A program made the position numbers and the translations under genes. From Phellopilus nigrolimitatus (taxonomy: Eukaryota; Basidiomycota; Agaricomycetes; Hymenochaetales; Hymenochaetaceae): 25,646 nucleotides of DNA. The stretch lies in contig JAJOHG010000364.1 of NCBI GenBank assembly GCA_021029095.1, forward strand, positions 1 to 25,646, read 5' to 3'. Positions 10,034 through 21,200 of this stretch are shown here, piece after piece. The first letter of the stretch is position 1, and every line of letters begins with the position of its first letter. The notes beneath the pieces are model-generated. The model made no database searches, had not been told where the DNA came from, and worked only from the letters and a program-made list of their open reading frames with translations.

Positions 10034-10384
10034 CACAGAAAAGGACAGTGGAGAGAGGTATAATCGAAGGAGGGATTAGTCCATGCGACATACTGCAAAA
10101 CTTGCAGATAACAATGAATTTACATAGGGTGGATTTCACGGAATTTCTGGGTGTGTCTCGCACAATTCGGACATGCTCGCCCATCACATTCTCAGAGCGC
10201 CCTTCCATCTTCGCCAGGTAGGTACATATGTTCAGCCGTCTGCGTAATAAAGCATCAGTGATTTCGGCGCAGAGCCCCCGCCATGGGAGGTCTATGGTTA
10301 TTATGGGTTCAATCAACCCCTTACTGTGCCAAGCGAATGTCTAGCGCTTCGCGAGCGTTCAGCATAATCCGAATTCTCTCCTTC
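10034..10384 (-). CDS. Possible two-exon fragment of an unrecognised gene
   Basis: On the minus strand, 10384-10325 and 10239-10034 join in phase across an 85-nt interval with GTAAGG at its 5' end, CACTGAT as a possible branch site and TTACGCAG at its 3' end. The upstream border (CTTCAG) and downstream border (GTAAGT) are also good splice sites. The join reads ...IMLNAREALDIRLAQRLNI, then YLAKMEGRSENVMGEHVRIV, helical and charged like a real protein. I do not recognise a family. Neither a start nor a stop exon could be assigned, so it may be internal exons of a small gene, a decayed gene, or chance. It lies in a gene-poor gap between divergent URC1 and the Ser/Thr-rich membrane protein. Confidence 0.25.
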
Positions 10385-10959
10385 CTGAAGGCAATCAAAT
10401 ATTAGCGACTTTCTCTCTACGTCCTCTGTGTTAGTTTTTGCCGAGATGTCGCGTATTGCACAGCACAGGATGCGCATGTAGACGCGAGGCAAAGATCAAA
10501 ATCAGCACTCATCCCTGATCTGACTAGTTCTCACATTTATGAAAAACAGAAAAACTGAAGGAGCATAGAGCTTCTTCAGGGGTCTTGTGAAATCTATTTT
10601 TCGGGTAACAGCCTGATTTAAGCGAGTGAATTCCGAGCTGAGAGCAAAGTGTGTCACAGTATCGGTGTGACATAGGAGCCTTTCTTCAAAGAAATTCTAC
10701 ATATTTCCAAAATGGATATGTCAGCGACCGAAATAGGCGGTCAAGGATCGCTTGAGGCGGTTGACCCGTATACACACAGCCTACCTCATTATGACTTTAT
10801 ATGAACCTCCGCAACACATTCTCGTTTCCTTTCTCTTCTTCTTCGGTCTTCCACCCACACTCCCCTCGCCGTCCTCGCCGCGCCCTCGTCGCCGCCAGTC
10901 GACAGACAGGTAGCGCGCGGCATCCCGCGTAGGCAAACCCAATTCACGCCACGCTGAAC
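10385..10959. other. Intergenic, upstream of membrane-protein gene
   Basis: No supported coding sequence. The part from about 10800 is C/T-rich on the plus strand (TTCCTTTCTCTTCTTCTTC near 10826), as in many fungal promoters. Confidence 0.45.
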
Positions 10960-10965
10960 TATAAA
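10960..10965 (+). promoter_or_regulatory. Candidate TATA box of the 11231 gene
   Basis: TATAAA about 265 nt before the ATG at 11231, just after a pyrimidine-rich stretch. If used, the 5' UTR would be roughly 240 nt. Position is plausible, evidence is motif only. Confidence 0.3.
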
Positions 10966-11230
10966 GTCGGAATCACGAGCCCGCCGCGCATATATTGGCG
11001 TGGACGAGAGAAGAAAGCAGGTGCGTCGCCAACGCGCACTCACACTCGCCTTCTCTTCGCGCTCTCCTGCGGGGAAGCGATACATTGGACAGCAGCGCTG
11101 ATTACTCGGGTCAGGCTCTCGCACGACGAGTCGCACCTCTCACGCAACGACGTCGCGCCGGCTTCGGTTTTTTACTGTAAATTCCAGCTCGTTCTAGTCG
11201 ACAAGCCTCGAAGGTTAGCGCGCGCGCACG

Positions 11231-13673
11231 ATGAAACGATTTGCTAGGCAAGTTTCAGACAGCGGGAATGGCGCAACTGCAACGGGTAAGTGACGTGTCA
11301 TAGCTCCTCATTCCCTGCGCTAAGAATTTCTCAATGGATACAGCTCCTACGGATGGCACCGATACAGGTGAGCGTTGCCCGCTTCCCCGGATATTTTGGC
11401 CACAATCAGGCTAACTATCTCCGGTCATCCTGGCCTCTCCCTTTCGTCACTTACTCGTCTGTTTCCGTCACTCGCCACCTCTCCTCTATTCACCTTGGAA
11501 ACGGGGGACTTGAAGCTACGATAGCCTCCACACCAACATCGACCGACCTGGCGGCCATTTTAAATTCTGCGGCGCCCGTCTCTGTGAGTAGTAGCGATGG
11601 GGCGGGCACTCCTACCGTGACTGCGGCTACTGCGACTGGGACTGCGCCAGGCACTCTGAGTGTTGTTTCGATCGCGACGACAGGCATTGAAACTACCCTG
11701 CCAACTAGTCCGGCAGCAGACCCGACGACAGCGAGTAGCGGGGTCAGCGTGCCGAATGTGACGAGTGAGCTGAGTACTGTGCTCAGTACGGGGAGCTCGA
11801 CGGATGGGAGCCAAAGTGCGCAACCTACGACAAGTACTACGGACGCCCAGACGAGCGCCTCATCAGGGACGTCTGCTGTAAGATCGGCAAGTGCGTCAAC
11901 AACTGGGACGAGTTCGTCTTCGTCGCCTTCAATCACCACAACTACTAGCAGTCCTACGTGAGTCATTTTTTAAAAGAAATTCGGACCTTTATTCTGATTA
12001 TCTTGCAGGAGCAGTTCGGCGACTCCTTCGTCTACTTCCTCTTCTTCATCTAGTACGACCCATACGTCCAGTCGATCTTCAAGTAATACCGACTCATCTA
12101 CGTCTTCGACCACATCATCTACTACGAGTTCAGCCAGTACTTCGTTAACGACCGTTTTTACGGAGGTAGTCACGACAGAAGGTGGGCAAGCTACGACAGT
12201 CAGTCTCCCTTTCGCCCCATACCTTGCGCTTCAAACCTGTCTGACGAGTTCTAATCGCTCATGAATCAGATTTTCAGACCTATCGCCACACTCAACACCG
12301 TTCCGCAGAGCTCCTCAAGCATGAGCTCCCAGCGAGCTGCCATAATCGGTGGTAGCATCGGCGGGGTTGTCTTCATCCTTGTTTGTCTTTTATCTGCCCT
12401 CCTCTGCTGGCGCCACCGGAAGCGTGCCCAAGAGCGCGCACATCGCTATGTCCCTACTCCGCGTTCAGAGTTCCTGGCACACGAAGATGACTTTGATCTT
12501 GCGGCGCCTAACCGATCGCGAGGTATGGGAATTTTCGGGACCTTCAAGCGCAGCGACAGCAGCGGGGACGGGGGCGGTACTAGCAATGCTGCACCGCCTG
12601 GTGAGCGCTCACGAAGTCTCGCAGCGGTAGGGTCCCTCGACACGCCTGAGATGGGCGAACTCGACCACGAACCGCCGCCACGGCTGCTTCGTCCAGTGGC
12701 AAGCAAGACGGGCAGCTATTTCCAGGAGGCCGTATGGCCGCCCCCGGTCGATGGCTACCGTATCAGCGATCCACTGATGGCTGCGAGCAACGTAGACCTC
12801 ACAAGCATCGTCGACGACGTGATGGGCCGTAACTCACGCGGGTCGCAGGCCAGGCCCTCGAGCGCGGATGCGGGGCCCTCTTCCTGGTCGGGCTCGCCGC
12901 CCCACCCGTCCAGATTGCGTGGCGGTGCCGCCGAGAGCGCGAGTCTCCTCACTATGTCTGATATATCCAACGACCACGGACCCCGCACGCCCTGGCACGA
13001 GGGCTCGCAGACAATGTCGTCCGCGGGGAGCTCGCCCGACTTGCCCCGACACCAGCGCGACTGGAGCATGAACTCGGAGAGCGGGCTACTCGCGCACCTC
13101 GACGGGCAGGGGCGCTACTCGCGGCGGCACAGCTCGGGCAGCGGAAGTGCATCGTGGCTGCCGGCCGGCGCTGCGGCCCCTGCCCTCTCGGAGCGCGTGA
13201 CAAGCCCGACTTCGCCGCTCCGCGTGGTCACGGAGCCGCAACGGACGTACGAGGACGAAGAGTGGCCCGCGCCGCCGTCCCGCGCGCATGAAAAAGCAAG
13301 GGCGGTCGTGCAAGAACGCCGGCAGTCCTCCACCGGGTCAAATATGGACACGCTGGACGACGTCGCGGTAGCGCGCCGGACGCTGCAGCAGGAGCAGGAC
13401 CAGCAGTCGCTGCGCCGCACGTCGTTCTCCGTGTCGACGTCGTCGACGCAGCGCCGCCGCCGCGCGCGCGACGACGGCGAGAGCGCCCCACCGACGCCGT
13501 ACGCGGACGAGTCGGAGCTCGACCCGCGCTCGCGCGAGCCGAGCCTGCCGTCGCTGTCGCACGCGAACTCGCTGGCGCTCCGGGCGGCCCAGAATCGGCT
13601 GGGGGACGTGTCTGAAGCGGGCGTGCTCCCCCGGCGCGAGGGGAGGGCCGACGGGACGCCGGGCGCCTCATGA
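11231..13673 (+). CDS. Ser/Thr-rich single-pass membrane protein, long cytosolic tail
   Basis: Model: 11231-11285, 11344-11367 (24 nt), 11525-11957, 12009-12198, 12270-13673; 701 residues. The second intron is 157 nt; an acceptor a few bases earlier is also in frame. Residues about 25-230 are almost wholly Ser, Thr, Ala and Gly, a probable O-mannosylated stalk. A single helix (257-281, IIGGSIGGVVFILVCLL) with glycine-zipper spacing is followed by the basic WRHRKRAQERAHR, so by the positive-inside rule the stalk faces out. The tail of about 420 residues is acidic, Ser/Pro-rich and disordered. Architecture resembles fungal cell-wall sensors (Mid2/Wsc-like, SKG6-type helix), but no cysteine-rich WSC head is present. 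The N-terminus (MKRFARQVSDSG) is not a signal peptide. Function unknown. Its neighbour at 14354-15964 has the same design and converges on it. Confidence 0.75.
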
Positions 13674-14353
13674 CAGTGACTAAGCCGATCTTGCCATTTT
13701 GTATCCTTTCATTTTTCTTTTCTCTTTTTCATTATGGACTCGACATTCGAACTTACAGGTTTTTATGATTTTCACTGACGACCTCTGCACGCCGGACGCT
13801 TTTTTGCGCGCTTCCCCCCTCCGCCCGCATTCGCTCTGTTCATTGTATATATTTATTCGTTGCTGTCTCCTGTACCGCCCCTTCGTCTCTGCCTTTATGC
13901 GTTGACAGATTTCTACGTAGTATACTGCTTGTCCCACTATCGCTAACAAGATTCGAGCATGCCGAGTCTGAATTAATTGGAATACATTTAACATTGCATG
14001 TAGTGCTCATGGAGCACATTTTCCTTCCCCCTTGTTTGTATCCGAGAGTCGACCAAAATAAGCATACAATCATTCTAAAATTGCGCCTGCGAGTACTGGG
14101 ATTTTGAACAAAAAGAATGGTCTACAGGAAACAGCACTATAATAGATACATGGCATAGCGTAGCTGTCAGCTTACTAGTGAGTTGGATAGCCGTGGGACC
14201 TGAGTCATAGGTAGATCCGTCAATTCGTATCATTAAGACATATTTTTATCTCTTCCCCAACGCTCCTTCACCGTATACAAATAACAGAACATAACCGCGC
14301 GGTCATCCGTCGCTCGGAGAAAGGCCGGCGATGAGTCCCCACTGCCGTGGAGG
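13674..14353. other. Convergent 3' spacer between two membrane-protein genes
   Basis: 680 nt, AT-rich compared with both flanking coding regions, with T-rich tracts near 13710-13730. It should hold both 3' UTRs. Open frames on both strands lack any recognisable content. Confidence 0.5.
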
Positions 14354-15964
14354 TCAGTGCGCCTCGTCCGAGCGTATGCTCTCGTACGTCGGCGGGATCT
14401 CGTTCGGGGGTGCCTCGTGCTCGTGCTCATGCTCCGGCAAGCGCCCGCCGTCCCGGTGCACAACGACGCTGCTGCGCGCGTCGTCCGGGTCCGCGTCGAC
14501 GTCGCCCGTGTCGTTCCGCAGGGTCAGCGGCGCGCCCGCGCCGTAATTCGAGCCGCCCGCACCGTACTGTCCCTGCTGCTGGCCCTGCCGCTGCTGCTGC
14601 GCGTAGCGCGCGGCGAACGCCTCGCGCTCCTTTGCGGAGGCGGCCGTCGACGGCGCGTGCGAGTTCGTCGAGAAGGTCACGGGGAGGCTCGGGCCGGGGG
14701 ACGGCTGGCCCTGGCGGTGCATCCCCGCCGCGGCGGCGCCCGCCGGCGGGTACGGCGAGACGCCGTACGGGTACCCGCCGCTGCTGAGGCTGGGGCTCGT
14801 GCGCAGGCCGCCGGAGTGCGAGCCGGAGCCGGTGTCGGAGGGCGCGGAGGGCGCGTGGGGGTCGTAGTACGAGTCGTTCGACAGCGGGCGGCCGCCGGTG
14901 TTTTTCTGGTCGTGCCCGCCCTGCGCTGCGTACGCGGCGCCTGCACCCAAGCCTGCGGCGGCGGCCGGGCCGAGGAAGGACGCGCCGGGTGTGCCGCTTT
15001 CTTGCATTCCATATCGATACGGTGTAACGTCGGCTTCGGGCCCGGCAGCTCCCGCTAATAGATCCGCGCCTCCTCTTCCGTGGCCAACACGCTGCACAGG
15101 ATCACGCTTGACAAGGCGGTCCGGATCGAAATTGCCGTCGAACTCGTTCTGCTTGCGTCGGCGACAGAGGAGCCAGATGATCAAAATTATTATGGTGACA
15201 CCTGCGACTCCGCCAACCACGCCGCCGACGATCGCACCGACGTGGTTATTACTGGACGTGCCGGAGCCCGAGTTGCTTGCCGCAGCCGAAGAATTGCTCG
15301 ACGAGATCTGCGTGGTCTGAACGACAGTGGACGTTTGACCATTCTGGGTGACTCTGCACGTATGTTAATACGCTTGCGGTGAAACATCGGAAAAGACATG
15401 CACTCACACAATCGTGGTCGCGACAGAGCTGCCAGTACCCGCGGGAATAGAAGTGCTGCTGGAACTGCTGGAACTACTGGAGCTGGTAGAATCGCTTGAA
15501 GTCGTAGCGGCCGGGCTCGAGCTGGACGAAGTACTCTGAGTCGAGGATGTCGTACTCGTGGGTGGCGGGGAACTGCTCGAGCTCGACGAGGTGGTGGTAG
15601 TTGGCGGTGGTGTTGTCGTCGACGGTGGTGTCGATGAAGTACTAGACGAAGTCGTGGAGGTAGTGGACGTCGGAGGCGGAGACGAGGTTGTAGACGTAGA
15701 CGAAGGTGGAGGCGACGAGGAGGTCGTTGAGGGATCTGTACCGGTCGTAGCGTTAGAAGATGTAGAACTGGGAGCGGAGGTGGTCGAGCTGGGGTCCGTC
15801 GACGAGCCTGATGAAGACATCGGGAGCGACGAAGATGAGGAGGTCGTTGTAACAGACGAAGTAACAGACGAAGAAGAAGAAGAAGACAAAATTGCAGACG
15901 ATGAAGATAAGGACGGCGACGGCGTCGGCGACAAATCTGGCGTCGACGTCGGGATTACAGGCAT
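14354..15964 (-). CDS. Ser/Thr-rich single-pass membrane protein with PPxY tail
   Basis: Two exons, 15964-15408 and 15353-14354, split by a 54-nt GT-AG intron; 518 residues. The first about 185 residues are nearly all Ser, Thr and Pro (runs such as TTTTSSSSSSSPPPTSTT), followed by VTQNGQTSTVVQTTQ. The helix is residues 224-248 (GAIVGGVVGGVAGVTIIILI), again a glycine zipper, with CRRRKQ after it, so N-out/C-in is predicted. The tail is Gly/Pro/Ala/Gln-rich and ends with PPTYESIRSDEAH; PPTY (506-509) is a PPxY motif of the kind bound by WW domains of Rsp5/Nedd4 ubiquitin ligases. The MPVIP start is the first ATG after an in-frame stop, and it gives no signal peptide, unless an upstream exon was missed. 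A cell-surface sensor or wall-linked role is inference from architecture. Confidence 0.78.
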
Positions 15965-16616
15965 GAAGGATAAGAATGAAAGCGGAGAAACGTCAAATCA
16001 TGCGACTCTTTCGGGGACGCGGTTCATCAAGGTAGCGCAGGGCTCTCGACGTCGAAGACGACGAGGGGGATGGTAGTGGTGGGAGCGGGAAGGAGAAAGG
16101 AAGAGAAGGAATGTAGGCGGAGTGAAAAGCAGGAGGAGCGGATCGGCAAGAGGGCCTCATGTCCGCGATTGACGTATCTTTCTCCCCGCCTCGCCGATGC
16201 ATGCGCAGTCTTTACTCAAGACACAACTAGCCAAAGACAAACTAGACTAGCACTTACTTTGCCGCTTTTCCTTTACTCGTCTTGCCATCGTTTTTGTGCG
16301 TTTCCGGTGTCAAAGGAGTGTACCGACAGACGTCGTAGTCAAAAGGAGGGAGGCAGACGCTCACATACGGCGTGACTGGCCACCGCCTCACATAACGACG
16401 CTGACGTGAGAAATATAAATTAAATGAAATGAAATGAAATTAAAAATAAAATGGATGCCCCACTTTTTCCCTCGTGGAGTTGTGCGCGAGTAAACGTGGC
16501 GACGGCGTGCAGTGCTGAGCAGCTTGAGCTGCTTCCATTCAATTTAGGCAACTCCAAATATCCCGCGTGGTGCAGCTCGTCTGCACCCACAAACCAGCTC
16601 GCAATAAGTCGTCAGT
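15965..16616. other. Divergent promoter region
   Basis: 652 nt between the starts of the membrane protein (-) and the MYND protein (+). It must carry both promoters. A purine-rich stretch (about 16070-16150) and an A-rich stretch with a pentanucleotide repeat (16422-16440) are the only notable features. Confidence 0.5.
16422..16440 (+). repeat. Short AAATG pentanucleotide repeat
   Basis: About 3.8 tandem copies of AAATG followed by more A-rich DNA, in the divergent promoter region. Simple-sequence repeat, probably slippage-derived. Confidence 0.7.
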
Positions 16617-18026
16617 ATGCCCGTGTATTTACCCCTAGAAAGAGTCGACAAGTGCTCTCGTTGCCAAGCAGTCAATAATCTCAGTCTTTGTTCGTCATGT
16701 GGCGAAGTGAGCCTTTTTCATCTCATGTTCCATATCTCCCATTATGATCGATATCCGTCCTTTTCGTCGTGAACATGAACTTCGCAGCGACTCTATTGCT
16801 CCTCGGCTTGCCAGAAAGCCGACTGGCCCACCCACAAGCCGCTCTGCGGTGCGTGTGCCCGTCTTTCTCACCCCCTATCTTTTTATCAAATACTCACGCC
16901 GCAATCTGCTCTCAATCTCACAGGAAAGACGGACCGCATAGACCTCTCGACCTTCTACCCGCTCCTCGCAGCCCTCGCAGAGCTCGCCCGCAGCTCGCCC
17001 GATGTCCCGCTGCACCCCGCCTGCGTCCACCAGATCACCAACGACGTCAACCCCGGCGCGCCCCCCACCCGCCTGCCCGACGGGTCCGCCGCGAAGCTCC
17101 TCCTGCTCGGCAGGCGCCTGCGCCCCGCTGAGTTCCAGGGCGCGCGGTCCGGCTGGTGGCCCGCCGCCCGCACCCCCGCGGTCGAGGCGAAGCTCATGCG
17201 CCGCATCTTCCGCGAGGGGTACCTCTTCCCCCTCGTCGCCGCACTCTGCGCGGCGCTCGTCGCCGAGATCTACACCACCACCTCCGCCAGCCCCGCCTCA
17301 GGCCCCGGCGAGCCCACGCGGCGCGCCCGCCTGCGCTACCGCACGTCGCCGATCGCCGACCTCGGCATCTGCTTCGGCGCCGCGCACGTCGCGCCGCAGG
17401 ACCGCCTCGCGTACGCGCTGCCCAACGGCGACCTCCTCCTGGGCCAGGACCCCGCCGCGCACTGCTGGCTCTACTTCACGACCGCGCGCGGCGAGGAGGT
17501 CACGCTCGACGTCGGCATGTTCGCGTTCAACATGTGCCTCGCGGTCCCCGTCGCGCCGCACCTCCCCGCGCACGCGCCGCACATGAACCAGCTGGCGCCC
17601 GCGTTCTTCTGCGACCGCCTTCACCACAAGAACGCGAGCGGCCCGCGCCTGTACTCCGAGCACCGCCGCGTGTCTGTCCTCCGGGACGCGGCGGCCCAGG
17701 AAATCCTCGGCGAGCGAGACTTCTTTGAGAAGCCCGAAAGCATGGACAAGCTCACCGGCTTGATGGAATCATTCGCTGGAGAGCCGTTCACCGGCGCAGA
17801 GAAGACGCTTTTCAAAAATTCAACCGCCAGGAACTGCCGGGAGCTTCGCGCTGTTCTGGCAGATAAACGGTGGAAGCAATTCCCCTCGCCGGTCCAGGAG
17901 TGCGTCGAACATGATCCAGGAGAGCTAGACGATCTCGACGATCCGAACACTGACTGGGCGAAGAAGGCGAGGAAGTGGAAACGAGAGCACAAGAGAATTA
18001 GAAAAAACAATGACAGGAGTCTGTGA
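16617..18026 (+). CDS. MYND-type zinc-finger protein
   Basis: Three exons: 16617-16706, 16788-16848, 16924-18026; 417 residues. The MYND finger is complete only after splicing: Cys13, Cys16, Cys25, Cys28 in exon 1, Cys34, Cys38, His46, Cys50 in exon 2, matching C-x2-C-x8-C-x2-C-x5-C-x3-C-x7-H-x3-C. This fixes both introns (81 and 75 nt) and the ATG. The rest has no SET or other domain I recognise; it includes YRTSPIADLGICFGAAHVAP and ends in a basic helix (KKARKWKREHKRIRK). MYND fingers usually bind proline-rich partner peptides. Such proteins of unknown role are common in mushrooms. Third codon positions are strongly G/C up to about 17700 and much less so after it. The stop is 200 nt from the convergent Zn2Cys6 gene. 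Confidence 0.87.
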
Positions 18027-18226
18027 CCGACAGCTGGAAAGGATAAATGCTTTGCTCTCTTTTCTTTTTGTATAACTAGTTCTAGGTTCTATCTACTCGG
18101 TCCTGTTAATTCCACCTTGATCTACAACATGCTTTTACGTCCACGTAAAGTCGGCGATTGTATTCTAATGCGATTATATCGCGGATCTATTATTTACGAA
18201 GAACAAGCTGACAAATAAGCAGAGAA

Positions 18227-21200
18227 TCATGCCAATCTCCCTTCCATGGCTGCGTCATCGAGGAAATGTGAATTCTGCAAAATGGCACACCACGCCTCCA
18301 TGTCCTGCGGGATCGAATTCTCCACATTAGCGGTCGCCCGCATGTCAAAGCCGACGTCGAAGTCCGAATTGAAAACCATCGACGGCGACAGCGAAGAAAG
18401 GTCGTCGTCCATCGGGAGAAACATGCCGGAGGACAGCCGTGTGGAACTGGAACCAGAGCCAGAAGCTACATGTGCATCGAAAGTGCCGGAATAGTGGTCG
18501 GAGGGAGGATCGGTGTTTAAAGAGGAATGGTTTACATCGTACGAGCCCCCATCACCCCCAGTGTGCTGCCCGGGCGGACAGTCCGTCGACGAATGAAACC
18601 CTAAGCCCATCATACCCGAGAAGTCAAACTCCTGGCTACTTGACGCGGGTGCAGGCGGCGGATCTAATAAAGTCTGCGGTGTGCTTCCAGATCCGTGGGA
18701 AGACACAGAAAATGGCGGACGATCCACTTCCATAGACGTTGATGCCGGCACTTTTTTAGAAGACGAAGGTGTACGTTCCCCACTGCGTAAGCCTATGTTT
18801 GCGTCAAGTCCTGTCATGAGCAGAACGCCCGGCGCTAGCGACTCTATAAACGACGTGTCTGCGCGAGGGGCGGGGAACGTTGAGAGCGTGCTTATGGGAG
18901 TTGCAGACGACGAGACCGACGATGGGCCCGCCTGTGCCGCCGTCATCGGGTCCATCGAGCTTATCACCTGTGATGCTGAAAGCGGCGCGCATTCTAATCC
19001 GCGCGCAAAGCCTTTTCGCAATAGACGTCCCATCCCGCTGACGACATTGAACTCCTTTTCACCCTCACTTTCAGGCGGTCTTGAGGTGGGCGCATAGTCT
19101 GGTTTTCCTGGATTAAGTGCGCGGTCTGCTTTCTCGCGCAATTGTAAAAGAATTGGCTACAGAAAAACCCATATTTTAGTAACCATCGACTCTGCGTTGT
19201 GAACCAAGGGTATGCATACCAGACCGCTTTTGACAACCGGATGCATCTGCGCCTTCGCGAACAGATGTATTGCCAGGTCGAACTCGACGAACGCCTGCGC
19301 TGCGAGCGCAGAGGACGTGCCTAACCCAGCGACGGTTCCGAGAACGACGGACGCGGAAAGCGCATCCGCCCAGATTGGCCAAACGCGCAGCAGGATGTGG
19401 GCGACGCCGTCGAAAACCTCTCGCATGATGCGCAACATCGCTGCCGCGCTTCGATACGACGATAGGAATGATGGTGCAAATGCGCTTCGCAACGGGTTCG
19501 TCGGCTCATCACGGACTGCGCGAGCGAAGAAATTGTGGTGAAGGTGAAGAAGTGCTAAGAAAGAGACGGAATGGATCGAAACCACCTTTAGAAATAAAAT
19601 TTTAAGACACTACTCACTAATATTCTTAAACAAATCTAGGTTGTATCGGTCCAAGTACGCCTTCATATCGTAATCCCTAAGCTTCGAACTCGAAGCTTCA
19701 ACGGGCTGTCCGACAGGCTGCCGCAAGCTAAATTCACGTATTTTTTGATCCAGTGCGACTATTTCTGAATATTTCATGGCTCTTGCACAATTCAACTTCT
19801 CCACAACATCCGTCATGACCTCCCTGATGTAGCTGTGTCTCCATCGCCAGACTGCAGATATTGTTAAATTAAGTAATCAGCAGATACATCGTGAGCGTTT
19901 CGACGTACCGCTTGGAATCTCTGTGCCATCTTCACTTAACGTAGCGTCAACGTCAGGAGGGTATTCGCAATCAACAACTGATGAGTTGAAAATCATTGGT
20001 CTCCCTGATACAATGCTCTTTCGCGGGGACTCATTTAAGTTGTGATGATACGAGACAGAGCATATTATTATACCTTCCATGTGTCAAAGGTGTAGAGCTC
20101 CCAAAATACGATTCTTCGGCGATGAATGGTCTTGGATGGAAGCTTCCAGCGAGCAGGATCGCGGTCTACAGCAAATTCAAAACATATAGGACGAATAGAA
20201 ACGCGGGTTCCTTACGCAATCCGATCTGCTTGGTTGCTGAGAAAACAAAATATTTGATCTCGAAAGAGTAATGCTCACACTAGCAGCAAGCGACATCCCG
20301 AAGCCGACCATTTTCCATGCGCCATCAAGCGAGCTCTTGCGGCATGAAAAGATATCGTATGCGCCTATGAGGATAACGGCCTGCACAGACTGCAAACTCG
20401 CACCGTCGAATACTGACTTGAGACTTATCGCCGCGCGGCTCAAATGGTAGTACAGCTCTCCCTCGTCATTGCATGGCGCGAGCGTCAAGTCTACGACTGC
20501 TCCAAGTGCGAACACCATCAATAGGAGTCCGAGTGCGTGCGGGTCCGCGCGAGACGCATCGCCGCCGGCTGAATGCGGACCCATACTTGAGTTCGAATCA
20601 GGAGTAGATAAGGGTGATGCACGACGGCGCTTGTACACAGTCGGTATGAGTTCCTCCATGATCTGTTCACGGCCAATAGGCCGGAAGAACCACGAGAGGT
20701 TCTCCAGATAAGCCTCGGCGAGCGCAGACGCACGCTCATACGAAGGAAGCTTGTCCTCAATAAGCGTCTGAATCTTGTGCACCGGCACGTACAGGGGAGT
20801 GAAGGGGAAACTCTGGCTGAGATGCTCCACCTGTGCAGGCAGCGGCGACATCATGTCCCTATCATTTTCCCGAGCTGACCTAGGAGAACCGTTTTCCTTC
20901 TTTGGGGGCATGAGGATCTGTCGAAATTATCACTGAAGAAAACTTACTACTACAAGTACATCCTAGATGTTTTTCAGTATGAGATTAATGAGCAATAAAA
21001 GAGTGACATACATCCACGCTTGATATGTACGATTCGTCACCGTGTTCCGAGACTGTCAGTGTGCCATACGACTGTATGGTATCCTTGTCGCGCTCGTCCT
21101 TATAATTCTGGCTAGACGCATCGTCGTTGGCATCGAGAGGTAAACTGACGCAACTCTTGATTTCGAGTAGGTCTTCCGATAGCAGCGGGTGCTGGACAGA

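Noticed and set aside
9392..10316. 133- and 140-codon minus-strand open frames taken as whole genes
   Set aside because: No recognisable domain in the unspliced frames; only the spliced pair 10384-10034 looks coding-like, and that weakly.
14357..15058. 233-codon plus-strand open frame
   Set aside because: It lies antisense to the GC-rich tail of the 14354-15964 membrane protein; its Arg/Val/Ala-rich content is what a GC-rich antisense frame gives.
15558..16076. 172-codon acidic plus-strand frame rich in Glu, Asp, Val, Gly
   Set aside because: Exact antisense of the Ser/Thr/Pro-rich stalk; the composition follows from complementing those codons.
17002..17586. 194- and 190-codon overlapping frames within the MYND gene
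   Set aside because: Arg/Pro/Ala-rich shadow frames of GC-rich exon 3; the frame that continues the MYND finger is the real one.
19157..19183. 27-nt intron GTTACT...TGTAG in the Zn2Cys6 gene
   Set aside because: Too short to splice; the 63-nt intron 19219-19157 with a TACTAA branch site gives the conserved LPILLQLREKA instead.
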